Below are positions 49,392 to 56,653 of a DNA stretch of 64,000 bases, one piece after another; positions within the stretch are counted from its first letter, which is position 1, and each line of letters begins with the position of its first letter. The position numbers and the translations under genes are program-made. This stretch comes from a virus, in IMG/VR virus record IMGVR_UViG_3300036832_000803, positions 1 to 64,000 of that record; one strand, 5' to 3'. The notes under the pieces were generated by a model. It was not told where the DNA came from. It searched no databases and saw nothing but the letters and a program-made list of their open reading frames with translations.

Positions 49392-49588
49392 CGGCGCACA
49401 CGATCAAAGGCACGATCGCGTTCAGTTGCGATGAATGTCCCGAGAGCATCGAAACCAACGAGCAGGATTTCGCCGACGCGTGGAATTACGCTCGCAGTCT
49501 GGGATGGCGCGCCCAACGAAATGCGCGTGGCCACTTCGAGCACGAATGTCCCAGCTGCGCCGGTTCCGTCACGACCGCCAAGCCATGA
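49388..49588 (+). CDS. Zinc-ribbon protein
   Basis: 66 aa. CDECPESIETNE and CPSCAGSVTTAKP provide two Cys pairs around a helix (DFADAWNYARSLGWRA), a standard small zinc ribbon. The ATG overlaps the upstream stop. Partner unknown. Confidence 0.65.
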   Translation: MTAHTIKGTIAFSCDECPESIETNEQDFADAWNYARSLGWRAQRNARGHFEHECPSCAGSVTTAKP

Positions 49589-49788
49589 TCGAGATTCTTG
49601 CCCAGGTCAGAGCACAGAATTTTTGCGCCGGTCTGGTGCTCTGGGACGACAAGGTGATCGAGACCGCGCCCCTCCTGCGCCGGATGAAAGGCTGGAGCCG
49701 CGCCCATGTGCGCGACTACTGCCGAGGAAAAGGCTGGAAAGTCGAAGTCATCCACGCCCTGCAACGCGCCAGACCGGTACCCGGTTAA
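49585..49788 (+). CDS. Small hypothetical protein
   Basis: 67 aa. IEILAQVRAQNFCAGLVLWD then RRMKGWSRAHVRDYCRGKGW and a final strand. The last half suggests a small basic nucleic-acid binding domain. Coupled to the zinc-ribbon gene by a 4-nt overlap. Confidence 0.6.
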   Translation: MIEILAQVRAQNFCAGLVLWDDKVIETAPLLRRMKGWSRAHVRDYCRGKGWKVEVIHALQRARPVPG

Positions 49789-49902
49789 ACCCTAAAAAGA
49801 CCATTGACGCATGGCCCGCCATGGGCATAGGTTCCCTACCCAGGTCGAACTGCGTTCGGAACGGCCTACCTCTTTCGGAAACCTCCCCAGGGTTTTGGAC
49901 CT

Positions 49903-49936
49903 CATCGTCGCCGTGGCACGCACCACGGCGACGATG
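49903..49936. repeat. Perfect 14-bp hairpin upstream of the HNH gene
   Basis: CATCGTCGCCGTGG and its exact inverse CCACGGCGACGATG enclose a 6-nt loop CACGCA. Four T follow after one A. It could be a weak terminator, a protein site or part of a packaging region. The rest of 49789-49964 shows no gene. Confidence 0.75.
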
Positions 49937-49964
49937 ATTTTGGGAGCGACCATTTGGTTGATTG

Positions 49965-50303
49965 ATGACAAACCCAATCCTGCCACCAGCAGCCCAGCGT
50001 CACTGGAGCACTTGGTACACCACAAGGCGCTGGCGTAGACTGCGAGCCCAACAGCTGCTGCGCTTCCCACTCTGCGCGTTCTGCCTCGCTCGTGGCATCA
50101 CCACACCCGCAACGATCGCTGATCACATCAAGCCGCACAGTGGAAACTGGAACGACTTCCTGCTCGGCAAGCTGCAATCACTGTGCAAGCCGTGTCACGA
50201 TATCACCAAGCGTTGCCTCGATCTGCATGGTTATACGGCCGACATCGATAGCGATGGCTGGCCAACCGATCCGCGCCATCCAGCAAATCAAGGTGGCTTA
50301 TGA
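49965..50303 (+). CDS. HNH endonuclease
   Basis: 112 aa. WYTTRRWRRLRAQQLLRFPL is the usual N-terminus; CAFC and CKPCH form the zinc site, and IADHIKPHSGNWNDFLLGKL carries the catalytic His pair with the Asn. Such small HNH nucleases lie next to terminase and cos in many phages and help the terminase cut DNA. No terminase is seen nearby here. The start is weakly supported (no clear SD); a TTG at 49962 is possible. Confidence 0.85.
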   Translation: MTNPILPPAAQRHWSTWYTTRRWRRLRAQQLLRFPLCAFCLARGITTPATIADHIKPHSGNWNDFLLGKLQSLCKPCHDITKRCLDLHGYTADIDSDGWPTDPRHPANQGGL

Positions 50304-50605
50304 TCAAGGTCGTGGTCCAGGTGTCAGCCAAGGCCGGCCTATGGCATTGGTCCGCCATGGGGATGATAGGTCGATCCGCAACGCCATTGTTGGACGCCTC
50401 CCGGCGCGTCCTCGCAGAGCATCCCCACATGGCCAACGAGCCGATCGAGATGTGGCACCGTGGCTGCGATCACGTCGCATTGCAGAGCACAGTCGCGCAC
50501 GCTGCCACCTTGGCCGTGTCGGATCGCAGTCCTAGACGCATACGGTTCGAGCCGTGGCAGTCCTATCCGAGCGAACTTCGAGGACGCCAAACCGAGCCGA
50601 ATTAA
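50300..50605 (+). CDS. Hypothetical protein
   Basis: 101 aa overlapping the HNH stop by 4 nt. IKVVVQVSAKAGLWHWSAMG then RVLAEHPHMANEPIEMWHRG and HVALQSTVAHAATLAV: mixed alpha/beta with several Trp and His residues. No family recognised. Last gene before the non-coding stretch. Confidence 0.55.
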   Translation: MIKVVVQVSAKAGLWHWSAMGMIGRSATPLLDASRRVLAEHPHMANEPIEMWHRGCDHVALQSTVAHAATLAVSDRSPRRIRFEPWQSYPSELRGRQTEPN

Positions 50606-51275
50606 AATTCCCCCGCTTTCGCAAACGTCGCCAATCCTGGGAAGGCCATTGCGTAGGGCATAGGGAAGCCCATGGACGCGCGGGGATCACCTGGGCTGGG
50701 GAGGATGCCCCGCCGGGGAGACGCCCACGGGCGGCCTCGGGAGGGGGGGGGATGGGGAAATAATTATCTCCCCCACGCGGCAGCCGCGGCGGCGGTCCGA
50801 TTTTAGCGGCCGCAAAATACGACAGACCCCCACTCCGAAATCGGCCCATAGGCGTGCGCGGTGGCGCCGTGGGTGCGTTTTTTCGAGGGGGGCCTATGTC
50901 TGGGAGCGCGCGACCTGGGAAAACGCGTATGGGCGGGCGTCTGAAATGGCTGGTTTTTAGACGGGTGGCCGTTTAGCCGACTTTTGTCCCGTGATAATAC
51001 GTTGATTTTATTGCCTTTTTTCGCACCCTTTTGGCGGCCTTGGGGAGCCCCGTGGGGGGCCTTCCAGGGGAGCCGTATGAGGGTAGCCCGGCGGCCCGGG
51101 CGCCGGTTGGGCGCCGTTTGGGGCGGGTTTTGGCGGGGGTTCCGGGGCGGTCGAGGGTCGGAAGGCGCGCGTTTGGCAGGGTTTAGGGGCTATTTGGCAG
51201 GGGGTTCGGGAAAGGCGCGGCGAGGGTAGCGGGGCGGTCCGATTGGCCAATGGGGCGCCCCGGGGTCGACGCCGG
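50606..51275. other. 670-nt non-coding G-rich region
   Basis: No frame here has a ribosome site and protein-like composition. The DNA has runs of G (eight at 50744-50751), CCCCC tracts, and an AT-rich pocket near 50990-51020 (GATAATACGTTGATTTTATTG) in a GC-rich setting. It lies between the HNH gene and higBA. A packaging (cos/pac) or other cis site is possible; nothing proves it. Confidence 0.5.
51229..51265. repeat. Direct repeat copy 1 at the higBA module
   Basis: Starts GCGGGGCGGTCCGATTGGCC and continues AATGGGGCGCCCCG. It matches the copy at 51896-51932 with a few changes. It lies just past the higA 3' end. Confidence 0.65.
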
Positions 51276-51560
51276 CTACGCCACCGCCTCGACGTGCTGG
51301 AGCAGCCGGGCGGCGCTCTTGCGCGCTATCGCAAGATCATAGGCCGCCTGCAAATTGATCCAATATTCCGGCGACTGCCCGAGCGCCTTTCCGAACAACA
51401 GTGCCAGTTCGGCGGTGACGGGTCGCGAGCCCTTCACCACATGCGAGACCCGCATGGCCGATACGCCGATCGCGCGCGCGAATGATGCCTGCGACAGGTC
51501 AAGCTCGGCGAGAATTTCCGCCAAAAATTCTCCTGGGTGGATGGGCGCAAGTCCACTCAT
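51276..51560 (-). CDS. higA: HigA-family antitoxin
   Basis: 94 aa from an ATG 7 nt past AGGAGG. PIHPGEFLAEILAELDLSQA is the hallmark start, followed by the HTH (SFARAIGVSAMRVSHVVKGS) and SPEYWINLQAAYDLAIAR. HigA neutralises the HigB RNase and represses its own operon. It follows the toxin gene by 13 nt, the usual higBA order. The palindrome at 51866 is its likely operator. Confidence 0.92.
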   Translation of the reverse strand: MSGLAPIHPGEFLAEILAELDLSQASFARAIGVSAMRVSHVVKGSRPVTAELALLFGKALGQSPEYWINLQAAYDLAIARKSAARLLQHVEAVA

Positions 51561-51573
51561 ATTGCAACCTCCT

Positions 51574-51855
51574 TTAGTGATAGTCCGTGATTTCAACATC
51601 AAACGCATCGCCGTCGACGAACCGAAAACAAATACGCCATTGATCGTTGATGCGAACCGAACGTTGTCCCGCCCGATTGCCTTTCAACAATTCAAGCCGA
51701 TTGGACGGGGGCAAACGCAAGTCTTCGATGTTCTTCGCGGCGTTCAATTGCAGTAGACGCATCGTCGCTCGCCGCAGAATTTCGCGAGGGAACCGTCGAC
51801 TTTTGCCGGTGACGACAAATCTCTCGGTTTCAGTATCGGCAAACGACCGGATCAT
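51574..51855 (-). CDS. higB: HigB-family toxin (RelE-like mRNA interferase)
   Basis: 93 aa. IRSFADTETERFVVTGKSRR, a helix RRATMRLLQLNAAKNIEDLR, then PSNRLELLKGNRAGQRSVRI and NDQWRICFRFVDGDAFDVEI. This is the full HigB pattern including the RIN..WR.CF core. It cleaves mRNA at the ribosome unless bound by HigA. The ATG is 7 nt past the -10, suggesting a leaderless message; an upstream in-frame reading to 51891 begins before the promoter. Confidence 0.9.
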   Translation of the reverse strand: MIRSFADTETERFVVTGKSRRFPREILRRATMRLLQLNAAKNIEDLRLPPSNRLELLKGNRAGQRSVRINDQWRICFRFVDGDAFDVEITDYH

Positions 51856-51862
51856 CACCGTC

Positions 51863-51891
51863 CATATAAACAGACTGTTTATGGTAGTCAA
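51863..51891 (-). promoter_or_regulatory. higBA promoter with palindromic operator
   Basis: On the minus strand: -35 TTGACT (51886-51891), 17-nt spacer, -10 TATATG (51863-51868). ATAAACAG-A-CTGTTTAT (51866-51882), a perfect 8-bp inverted repeat, fills the spacer, the normal place for HigA autoregulation. Confidence 0.8.
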
Positions 51892-51895
51892 GGGC

Positions 51896-51932
51896 GCGGG
51901 GCGGGTCGATTAGCCAATGGGCGCTCCGCGGC
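51896..51932. repeat. Direct repeat copy 2 at the higBA module
   Basis: GCGGGGCGGGTCGATTAGCC then AATGGGCGCTCCG. With the copy at 51229 it brackets the toxin-antitoxin genes and promoter in the same orientation. Confidence 0.65.
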
Positions 51933-51969
51933 TGGCGCCCGGAAGGGGGCGGAAAGGAAAGAGGCCGGC

Positions 51970-52563
51970 ATGTTGCCCGAGACGATGCGATCAGAGCTTG
52001 GCGTTCGGCCGATCGACTGGCTGGGACTCCATCGCGAGTATCAGAACGCAGGCGAGATGGAAATTCTGGTCGCCCTGGCGCGCTCGATCGACGCGCGCAG
52101 CATGCTCGAAATTGGTTGCCGCGACGGCCGCACGGCGCGGCTCGTGCTCCGCAACGTCGAGACGCTGGAACGATATGTGGGAATCGATGTCGCTCCGGGT
52201 TACGAGCCGCGGCTTGAGTGCCAGCGCAGCGAAGTGACCGAGTGTCCCGGGACGCTCGCGCTTTCCGACCCACGCTTCGATCTGATGCTTCGCAAACGCG
52301 GGTCGCTCGATCTGACGGCGGTGGATTTCGCGGAGCGCTTCGATATTTGCTACATCGACGGCGACCACAGTGCGGCCGCGGTCCGGCATGATAGCAGTCT
52401 CGCGCTCGCCATCACGCGGGGCCTGATCGTCTGGCACGACTACGGCAACGCGGCGGTCGAGGTCACCGGCGTCCTCGATAGCCTCGATCTTCCGCTCCGC
52501 CGGATTTCCGGGACTTGGTTCGCCTTCCTGCCGCTGCCGGTCGATCAGGAAAGGCGCGCATGA
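51970..52563 (+). CDS. Class I SAM-dependent methyltransferase
   Basis: 197 aa after an AAAGGAAAGAGG site. ARSMLEIGCRDGRTARLVL is motif I; YVGIDVAPGYEPRL motif II; RFDICYIDGDHSAAAVRHDS and GLIVWHDYGN resemble the Methyltransf_24 group that acts on sugars or small molecules. Substrate unknown. The stop overlaps the ParB-like ATG. Confidence 0.8.
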   Translation: MLPETMRSELGVRPIDWLGLHREYQNAGEMEILVALARSIDARSMLEIGCRDGRTARLVLRNVETLERYVGIDVAPGYEPRLECQRSEVTECPGTLALSDPRFDLMLRKRGSLDLTAVDFAERFDICYIDGDHSAAAVRHDSSLALAITRGLIVWHDYGNAAVEVTGVLDSLDLPLRRISGTWFAFLPLPVDQERRA

Positions 52564-53132
52564 AGGTCGCGGTTGAATACCGGCCGCTCGCGGCCTTGAA
52601 GCCGGACCCGCAGAACGCGCGGCTGCATTCGGACGCCCAGGTCGCCGAGATCGCGCGCTCGATCCAGCGCTTCGGCTTCGTCAACCCGGTGCTGGCGCGC
52701 GAGGACGGCCAGATCATCGCGGGCGAAGGGCGCTGGCGCGCGGCGACCAAGCTCGGGCTGATCGAGCTTCCGGTCATCGAGCTACGCGGGTTGACCGATG
52801 CGCAGTGTCGCGCGCTCGGGCTCGCCGACAATCGCATCGGGCTCAATTCGTCCTGGGATGAAGAGTTGTTGGCGAAGTCGATCGAAGAGTTGACCGCGGC
52901 CGGCGAGTCGATGGCCGATCTTGGTTTCGATCGCGATGAGCTTGCAGCGCTGATGAACCCAGGCACCGTGTCGGTCGAGGCGGTCAACGTCGGCCCGCTC
53001 GAAGATCGATTCTGGATCGCGGTGCGCGGTCCGCTGAAGGATCAGGCGCACGCCTTGCAGCGCATCCAGATCGTCATGGCGGAATTCCCCGCCATCGAAG
53101 TCGAGCTTGGCACCGTCGGCATCGAGGATTGA
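52560..53132 (+). CDS. ParB/sulfiredoxin-domain protein
   Basis: 190 aa. VEYRPLAALKPDPQNARLHS, then IARSIQRFGFVNPVLARED and GQIIAGEGRWRAATKLGL is the ParB N-terminal (CTPase/nuclease) domain, with GEGRWRA as the conserved phosphate-binding motif. No HTH follows, so it is the short phage type, often found near DNA-modification or packaging genes. The last 60 residues are an unrelated small domain. Confidence 0.87.
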   Translation: MKVAVEYRPLAALKPDPQNARLHSDAQVAEIARSIQRFGFVNPVLAREDGQIIAGEGRWRAATKLGLIELPVIELRGLTDAQCRALGLADNRIGLNSSWDEELLAKSIEELTAAGESMADLGFDRDELAALMNPGTVSVEAVNVGPLEDRFWIAVRGPLKDQAHALQRIQIVMAEFPAIEVELGTVGIED

Positions 53133-53139
53133 AACCCGG

Positions 53140-53382
53140 ATGAGCATGTCGAGCGCCCATCTACGCGAAGTTCTATCGAGGCCGCCGATGGGATATCAGC
53201 CGCGATCGTCGGGCATCGATCGGCCGCCGCCGCCGTGGCCCGCGCGAGGCTGGAACCGCGCGCCCGTTCGGCCGCCTCCGCCGCTTGCTTGGTACTACGT
53301 TTGCGATCCCATGATCCTGCTCGCACTGATCGCGGGCGCTGTCATGGTGCCGATTGTGTTGATCGTCGCGGTGGCCGGGTGA
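53140..53382 (+). CDS. Small membrane protein, paralogue of the 48.6-kb gene
   Basis: 80 aa. SMSSAHLREVLSRP, a Pro/Arg-rich middle (RPPPPWPARGWNRAPVRPPP) and LAWYYVCDPMILLALIAGAV with a further hydrophobic run. Both ends match 48647-48946 while the middles differ. One TM span with a cytoplasmic N-terminus is likely. Confidence 0.65.
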   Translation: MSMSSAHLREVLSRPPMGYQPRSSGIDRPPPPWPARGWNRAPVRPPPPLAWYYVCDPMILLALIAGAVMVPIVLIVAVAG

Positions 53383-54005
53383 TTGGGTCGGTCAGCAAAT
53401 TCAAACTCGGGCGCGTCGGCCAGATCAAGAACGCGCATGCGAGCAAGCCAGCCAAGATTGGACTCCGCAGCCACGTGCTCGAAGCGGTCGGCCGCGACGC
53501 TGCGGTGTTCGATGCGTTTGCCGGGGCCGGCGAGATGTATCGCGGCATCTGGTACGTCGCCCGCGCCTATGTGGGCTGCGATCTGGAATGGCATCGCGAC
53601 GGCCGGCTGGCCTATGTGGCCGACAACCGGCGCGTCATGCGCTGCATCGATCTTACCCAATTCGCGATCTTCGATTTCGACGCGCACGGCTCGCCGTGGG
53701 AGCAGGCCGTGATCCTCGCCGCCCGACGCCCGGTCGCGCCCGGCGAGCGCATCGGCCTCGTCATCACGGAAGGTTCGGGCCTCAATCTCAAGACCGGGAA
53801 GCTCGGCAACGCTCTGGGCCAGCTTATCGGGATGACCGTGCGCGTTGACGGAATGATGCGCTGGCAGGATGAAATCCTGACGCGCGCGATCAACGCCATC
53901 GCCCGCCGCATGAAGTGCGACGTAGAGCTACGCTGGCAGGCAAAGGGAAAAACTGGCGCCGCGGTGGTGTACGCGGGCGTCGTTCTGCGCGGACGGCTGA
54001 ATTGA
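53379..54005 (+). CDS. Trm1-like SAM-binding protein (GTG start)
   Basis: 208 aa; GTG overlaps the upstream stop. AAVFDAFAGAGEMYRGIW is a SAM-binding loop, CDLEWHRDG follows, and IFDFDAHGSPWEQAVILAAR resembles the D-PYGSP motif of Trm1-type tRNA guanosine methyltransferases. The rest of Trm1 is missing, so the substrate is open: RNA, DNA or none. It lies just before the endolysin gene. Confidence 0.65.
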   Translation: MIGSVSKFKLGRVGQIKNAHASKPAKIGLRSHVLEAVGRDAAVFDAFAGAGEMYRGIWYVARAYVGCDLEWHRDGRLAYVADNRRVMRCIDLTQFAIFDFDAHGSPWEQAVILAARRPVAPGERIGLVITEGSGLNLKTGKLGNALGQLIGMTVRVDGMMRWQDEILTRAINAIARRMKCDVELRWQAKGKTGAAVVYAGVVLRGRLN

Positions 54006-54017
54006 AGGAAACGTCAC

Positions 54018-55142
54018 ATGAACATCGTCATCTCGTCTGGTCACGGCTCGAAGGTCCGCGGCGCCAGCGGCTATCTCGACGAAGTCGACGAGGCCCGCAA
54101 GGTGGTCGAGGCCGTCGCCGATCTGCTGCGCAAGCAAGGCGTCGGCGTGAAGACATTCCACGACGACACTTCGGATACCCAGAGCGAAAATCTAGAGACC
54201 ATCGTGGACTATCACAATGATCAGAGCCGCGATCTCGATGTCAGCGTACATTTCAACGCCTATGAGACCACGACGAAGCCGATGGGCTGTGAAGTGCTTT
54301 ACGTCACGCAGGGAGAACTGGCCACGACATTGTCGAAGGCCATTGCGGACGCCGGGAGCCTAACCAATCGAGGCGCGAAATATCGCGACGATCTGTATTT
54401 TCTTGGGAATACGGAAATGCCTGCGGTCCTGCTCGAATGTTGTTTCGTGGATAGCTCGGCCGACGCCGATCTGTACCGGCAGAAGTTCGACGGCATTTGC
54501 GCCGCGATTGCATCGGCGCTCTCAGGGCGTGACGTAAGCGTTCCTCCGTCGCAGCCCGAGCCCGAACCGCCGCCGCCCGATGCAGCGGACAATCGCGTGG
54601 ACATTCTCGGCGCGGTCGAGGGCGATGTCACCGTCATCATCAACGGGCAGCGAGTAACCGGCGGCGCGCGTTGTCTCAACCTCGTCAATCTGAAGATCAA
54701 AATGCAGGGCGAAGTCGTGGTCTCAATCAACGGCCAAGACTTCCACAATGCGCCCACCATTCCCGCCAACCAGAGCAACATCATCGCGACCGTGTTCGGC
54801 GGCGCGAGCGACTACAACGTCAGCGCCTACGATGAAGACAAGGTGCTCAACGACACTGATCTTTATGTCGCGTTGCCAGATCGTTTCGAGGGCGAACGTC
54901 CACAGGTGCGGGTCTACAATTACGCGACTGGCATCAGCGCGACGGCCGAAATCTGGGATGTCGGACCTTGGAATACCGACGATCCGTATTGGGCCACGGA
55001 CACGCGCCCACAGGCAGAGAGCGGCACGGACATGACCGGCCGCACCACCAACGGCGCGGGAATAGACCTATCGCCGGCACTGGCCGAGGCGCTCGGAGTC
55101 GACGGCATGGGCAAGGTGGACTGGCAGTTCATTTCATCTTGA
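54018..55142 (+). CDS. Endolysin: Amidase_3 domain plus double-psi beta-barrel domain
   Basis: 374 aa after AAGGAA. Residues 1-170 are an N-acetylmuramoyl-L-alanine amidase: zinc ligands His9 (SSGHGS), Glu22 or Glu25 and His78 (SVHFNAY), catalytic Glu140 (AVLLECCFVDS). A Pro/Glu-rich linker (about 176-195) leads to a beta-rich part, then from about 275 an RlpA-like barrel ending in a run with DVGPWNTDDPYW, GRTTNGAGIDLSPALAEALG and KVDWQF. It cleaves peptidoglycan at lysis. No signal peptide, so a holin is needed; small membrane genes follow. Confidence 0.9.
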   Translation: MNIVISSGHGSKVRGASGYLDEVDEARKVVEAVADLLRKQGVGVKTFHDDTSDTQSENLETIVDYHNDQSRDLDVSVHFNAYETTTKPMGCEVLYVTQGELATTLSKAIADAGSLTNRGAKYRDDLYFLGNTEMPAVLLECCFVDSSADADLYRQKFDGICAAIASALSGRDVSVPPSQPEPEPPPPDAADNRVDILGAVEGDVTVIINGQRVTGGARCLNLVNLKIKMQGEVVVSINGQDFHNAPTIPANQSNIIATVFGGASDYNVSAYDEDKVLNDTDLYVALPDRFEGERPQVRVYNYATGISATAEIWDVGPWNTDDPYWATDTRPQAESGTDMTGRTTNGAGIDLSPALAEALGVDGMGKVDWQFISS

Positions 55143-55225
55143 TGGACTCGGACTGGTGGATCGCCATCGGCGTCGTCGTCTTGGTGGTGCTCGTCGTGGT
55201 GTTGTCGAACGGAGCCAACGAGTAG
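55142..55225 (+). CDS. 27-aa membrane peptide in the lysis cassette
   Basis: ATG overlaps the endolysin stop by 1 nt (TGATG). DSDWWIAIGVVVLVVLVVVL followed by SNGANE: a charged start, one strong TM helix and a short tail. Size and place fit a lysis regulator or holin-like peptide. Function inferred. Confidence 0.5.
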   Translation: MDSDWWIAIGVVVLVVLVVVLSNGANE

Positions 55226-55229
55226 CGCA

Positions 55230-55412
55230 ATGGTCAAGCAGCTTATCGGCAACGTGGTCGACAACCTGCGCAGTCAGCCGCTCGCGCTGGCGCTGGTCGT
55301 CGTGAACGTCGCGTTCCTGGTCGGCTTCGCCTTCATGTTCCACGAGATCGCCAACTCGGTCGAGCGCAAGGACGCGCTCGTCGTGTCGCTTCTCCAACAA
55401 TGTGGGAAATAG
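55230..55412 (+). CDS. Putative holin or antiholin, one TM
   Basis: 60 aa. VKQLIGNVVDNLRSQPLALA, then ALVVVNVAFLVGFAFMFHEI: amphipathic N-terminus and one membrane span, with a charged C-terminus (NSVERKDAL). Such single-span proteins next to the endolysin gene are good holin candidates. Not proven. Confidence 0.6.
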   Translation: MVKQLIGNVVDNLRSQPLALALVVVNVAFLVGFAFMFHEIANSVERKDALVVSLLQQCGK

Positions 55413-55416
55413 CACC

Positions 55417-55575
55417 ATGCAGAACATCGGCCTGATCTTGTTGGTCTTCGCCTTCGTGATCGCATGCATCGCGACGCGGATTCAGAACGTCGGCCCCTGG
55501 CACCTGGGCTGGCTCGCGCTCGCGTTCTGGATCGCGAGCGAGGTCATCGGCGGCATCGCGCGCATCGCGCATTGA
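55417..55575 (+). CDS. 52-aa two-span membrane protein of the lysis cassette
   Basis: QNIGLILLVFAFVIACIATR is TM1, a short loop NVGPWHLG, then WLALAFWIASEVIGGIARIA is TM2. Both ends probably face the same side. I have seen similar short proteins beside endolysins in alphaproteobacterial phages. Holin (class II) is possible. Confidence 0.6.
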   Translation: MQNIGLILLVFAFVIACIATRIQNVGPWHLGWLALAFWIASEVIGGIARIAH

Positions 55576-55598
55576 TTTGAAAACCAAGGGAGGCAACC

Positions 55599-55949
55599 AT
55601 GACGCTTGAAGTTCTCAACGGCCCGATCATCCAGGCAGGCGAGTCGCTGTCAGACGCGCTCGATTGCACCGGCGGCACCATCGTCCGCATCACCATGCCG
55701 GGACAATGGACGCCCGCCAATCTGACGTTTCAAATTTCGTCGGACGGCGAATTGTTCAACGATCTCGTGGACCGGCAAGGCGACGACATCATGGTTGTAG
55801 TCGTGCCCGGATCGGCGTTGGTGGTCGCGCAGTTTGGCGATTTTCTCAAAGCCGTTGCGTTCCTCAAGGTGCGCTCGGGCACGCGTAGCAATCCCGTCGT
55901 GCAGCAAGAGCTACGCGAATTCGCCATCGCCATCGAGCCGGCGGCGTAA
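55599..55949 (+). CDS. Beta-rich hypothetical protein
   Basis: 116 aa after AAGGGAGG. SLSDALDCTGGTIVRITMPG, then FQISSDGELFNDLVDRQGDD and a C-terminal strand-rich part: a jelly-roll or Ig-like small structural domain of the kind found in phage decoration or baseplate proteins. No assigned role. Confidence 0.65.
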   Translation: MTLEVLNGPIIQAGESLSDALDCTGGTIVRITMPGQWTPANLTFQISSDGELFNDLVDRQGDDIMVVVVPGSALVVAQFGDFLKAVAFLKVRSGTRSNPVVQQELREFAIAIEPAA

Positions 55950-55954
55950 GCCGT

Positions 55955-56068
55955 TTGCGACGAATAGATCAGATACCGATTCCGGTTCTCCTGCTCGCCA
56001 CCTTCGCCCTGATTGCGTTGGCGGTCGCGATCCTGCATCCGTGGTCCAACGTCGGGGTCAACCCCTGA
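55955..56068 (+). CDS. 37-aa single-span membrane peptide (TTG start)
   Basis: TTG start; RRIDQIPIPVLLLATFALIA continues LAVAILHPW. Positive N-terminus, one TM. Its stop overlaps the next ATG by 1 nt. No strong ribosome site, hence low confidence. Confidence 0.4.
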   Translation: MRRIDQIPIPVLLLATFALIALAVAILHPWSNVGVNP

Positions 56069-56361
56069 TGGACTATCATCTCAAGCCACCGAAGACCGTG
56101 CGCGCTCGCAACGCCGACGCCTACGCGCTCGGCCGGCAGGAGCGCGGCGGCTTCCGGGTGCGGCGGGTGGTGTGGGGCCGACTGATGGCGCGGGCCGAGC
56201 GGCGCGCGCAGCGAGGAAATCAGGCGCGCATGCATCCTGATCGAGTCCGGCAAGCGCTCGCACAAACAAGTAACTACCTGAATATCTGCCACCGAATCAC
56301 TTCAGCCCCTACCTGCTCGCGCGTCTTGGCTCCGAGCTTGCGCATCGTGCTGGCAGTGTAA
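56068..56361 (+). pseudogene. Frameshifted second copy of the 17.8-kb gene
   Basis: DYHLKPPKTVRARNADAYAL and GRQERGGFRVRRVVWGRLMA match 17578-17829 (minus) almost exactly. After the codons for AERR the copy has one extra base (near 56208-56214), so the annotated frame runs on into unrelated residues up to 56361. In the paralogue's frame the following residues EEIRRACILIE still match and end at TGA 56280. A one-base insertion therefore broke this copy, or the new ending is in use. Confidence 0.6.
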
Positions 56362-56645
56362 GTCCCGACGACGCGCTCCTTGATGCCAAGATTGCGTGCG
56401 ATCAGCGTATCGCTGTGCCCTTGCAATTGGCACCACAGTATCTTGAGTGCCCGCGAACTTAGGTCCGGCTGTACCGCCTTGGCGCGCGTGGAAGCATCGC
56501 GCGGCAACGGCGGCCACGCCCCGTTTAATCGCGCGGTAAGTCGGTTGATGGCCTCGGACATGCGGCGCATCTCGGCGCGCAGCTTCACGATCTGGTCGCG
56601 CTTCTGCGGTTTTGATTTCTTGCGCCGGCGAGTTGCGCGGGCCAT
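56274..56645 (-). CDS. LuxR-type helix-turn-helix protein
   Basis: 123 aa. A basic N-terminus (ARATRRRKKSKPQKRDQIVK) and helical linker lead to LSSRALKILWCQLQGHSDTL, IARNLGIKERVVGTYTASTM, RKLGAKTREQVGAEVIRW, the GerE/LuxR-type HTH. There is no sensor domain, so it probably acts as a free DNA-binding protein. Last gene of this minus-strand operon. Confidence 0.8.
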   Translation of the reverse strand: MARATRRRKKSKPQKRDQIVKLRAEMRRMSEAINRLTARLNGAWPPLPRDASTRAKAVQPDLSSRALKILWCQLQGHSDTLIARNLGIKERVVGTYTASTMRKLGAKTREQVGAEVIRWQIFR

Positions 56646-56653
56646 TGCCGCGT

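Noticed and set aside
49785-49796. GGTTAAACCC considered as an operator copy
   Set aside because: Breaks the 2-nt spacing of the half-sites and lies at the end of a gene with no promoter nearby.
50984-51250. 81-aa + and 80-aa minus frames
   Set aside because: Low-complexity Arg/Gly or Pro-rich frames in the G-rich non-coding stretch without ribosome sites.
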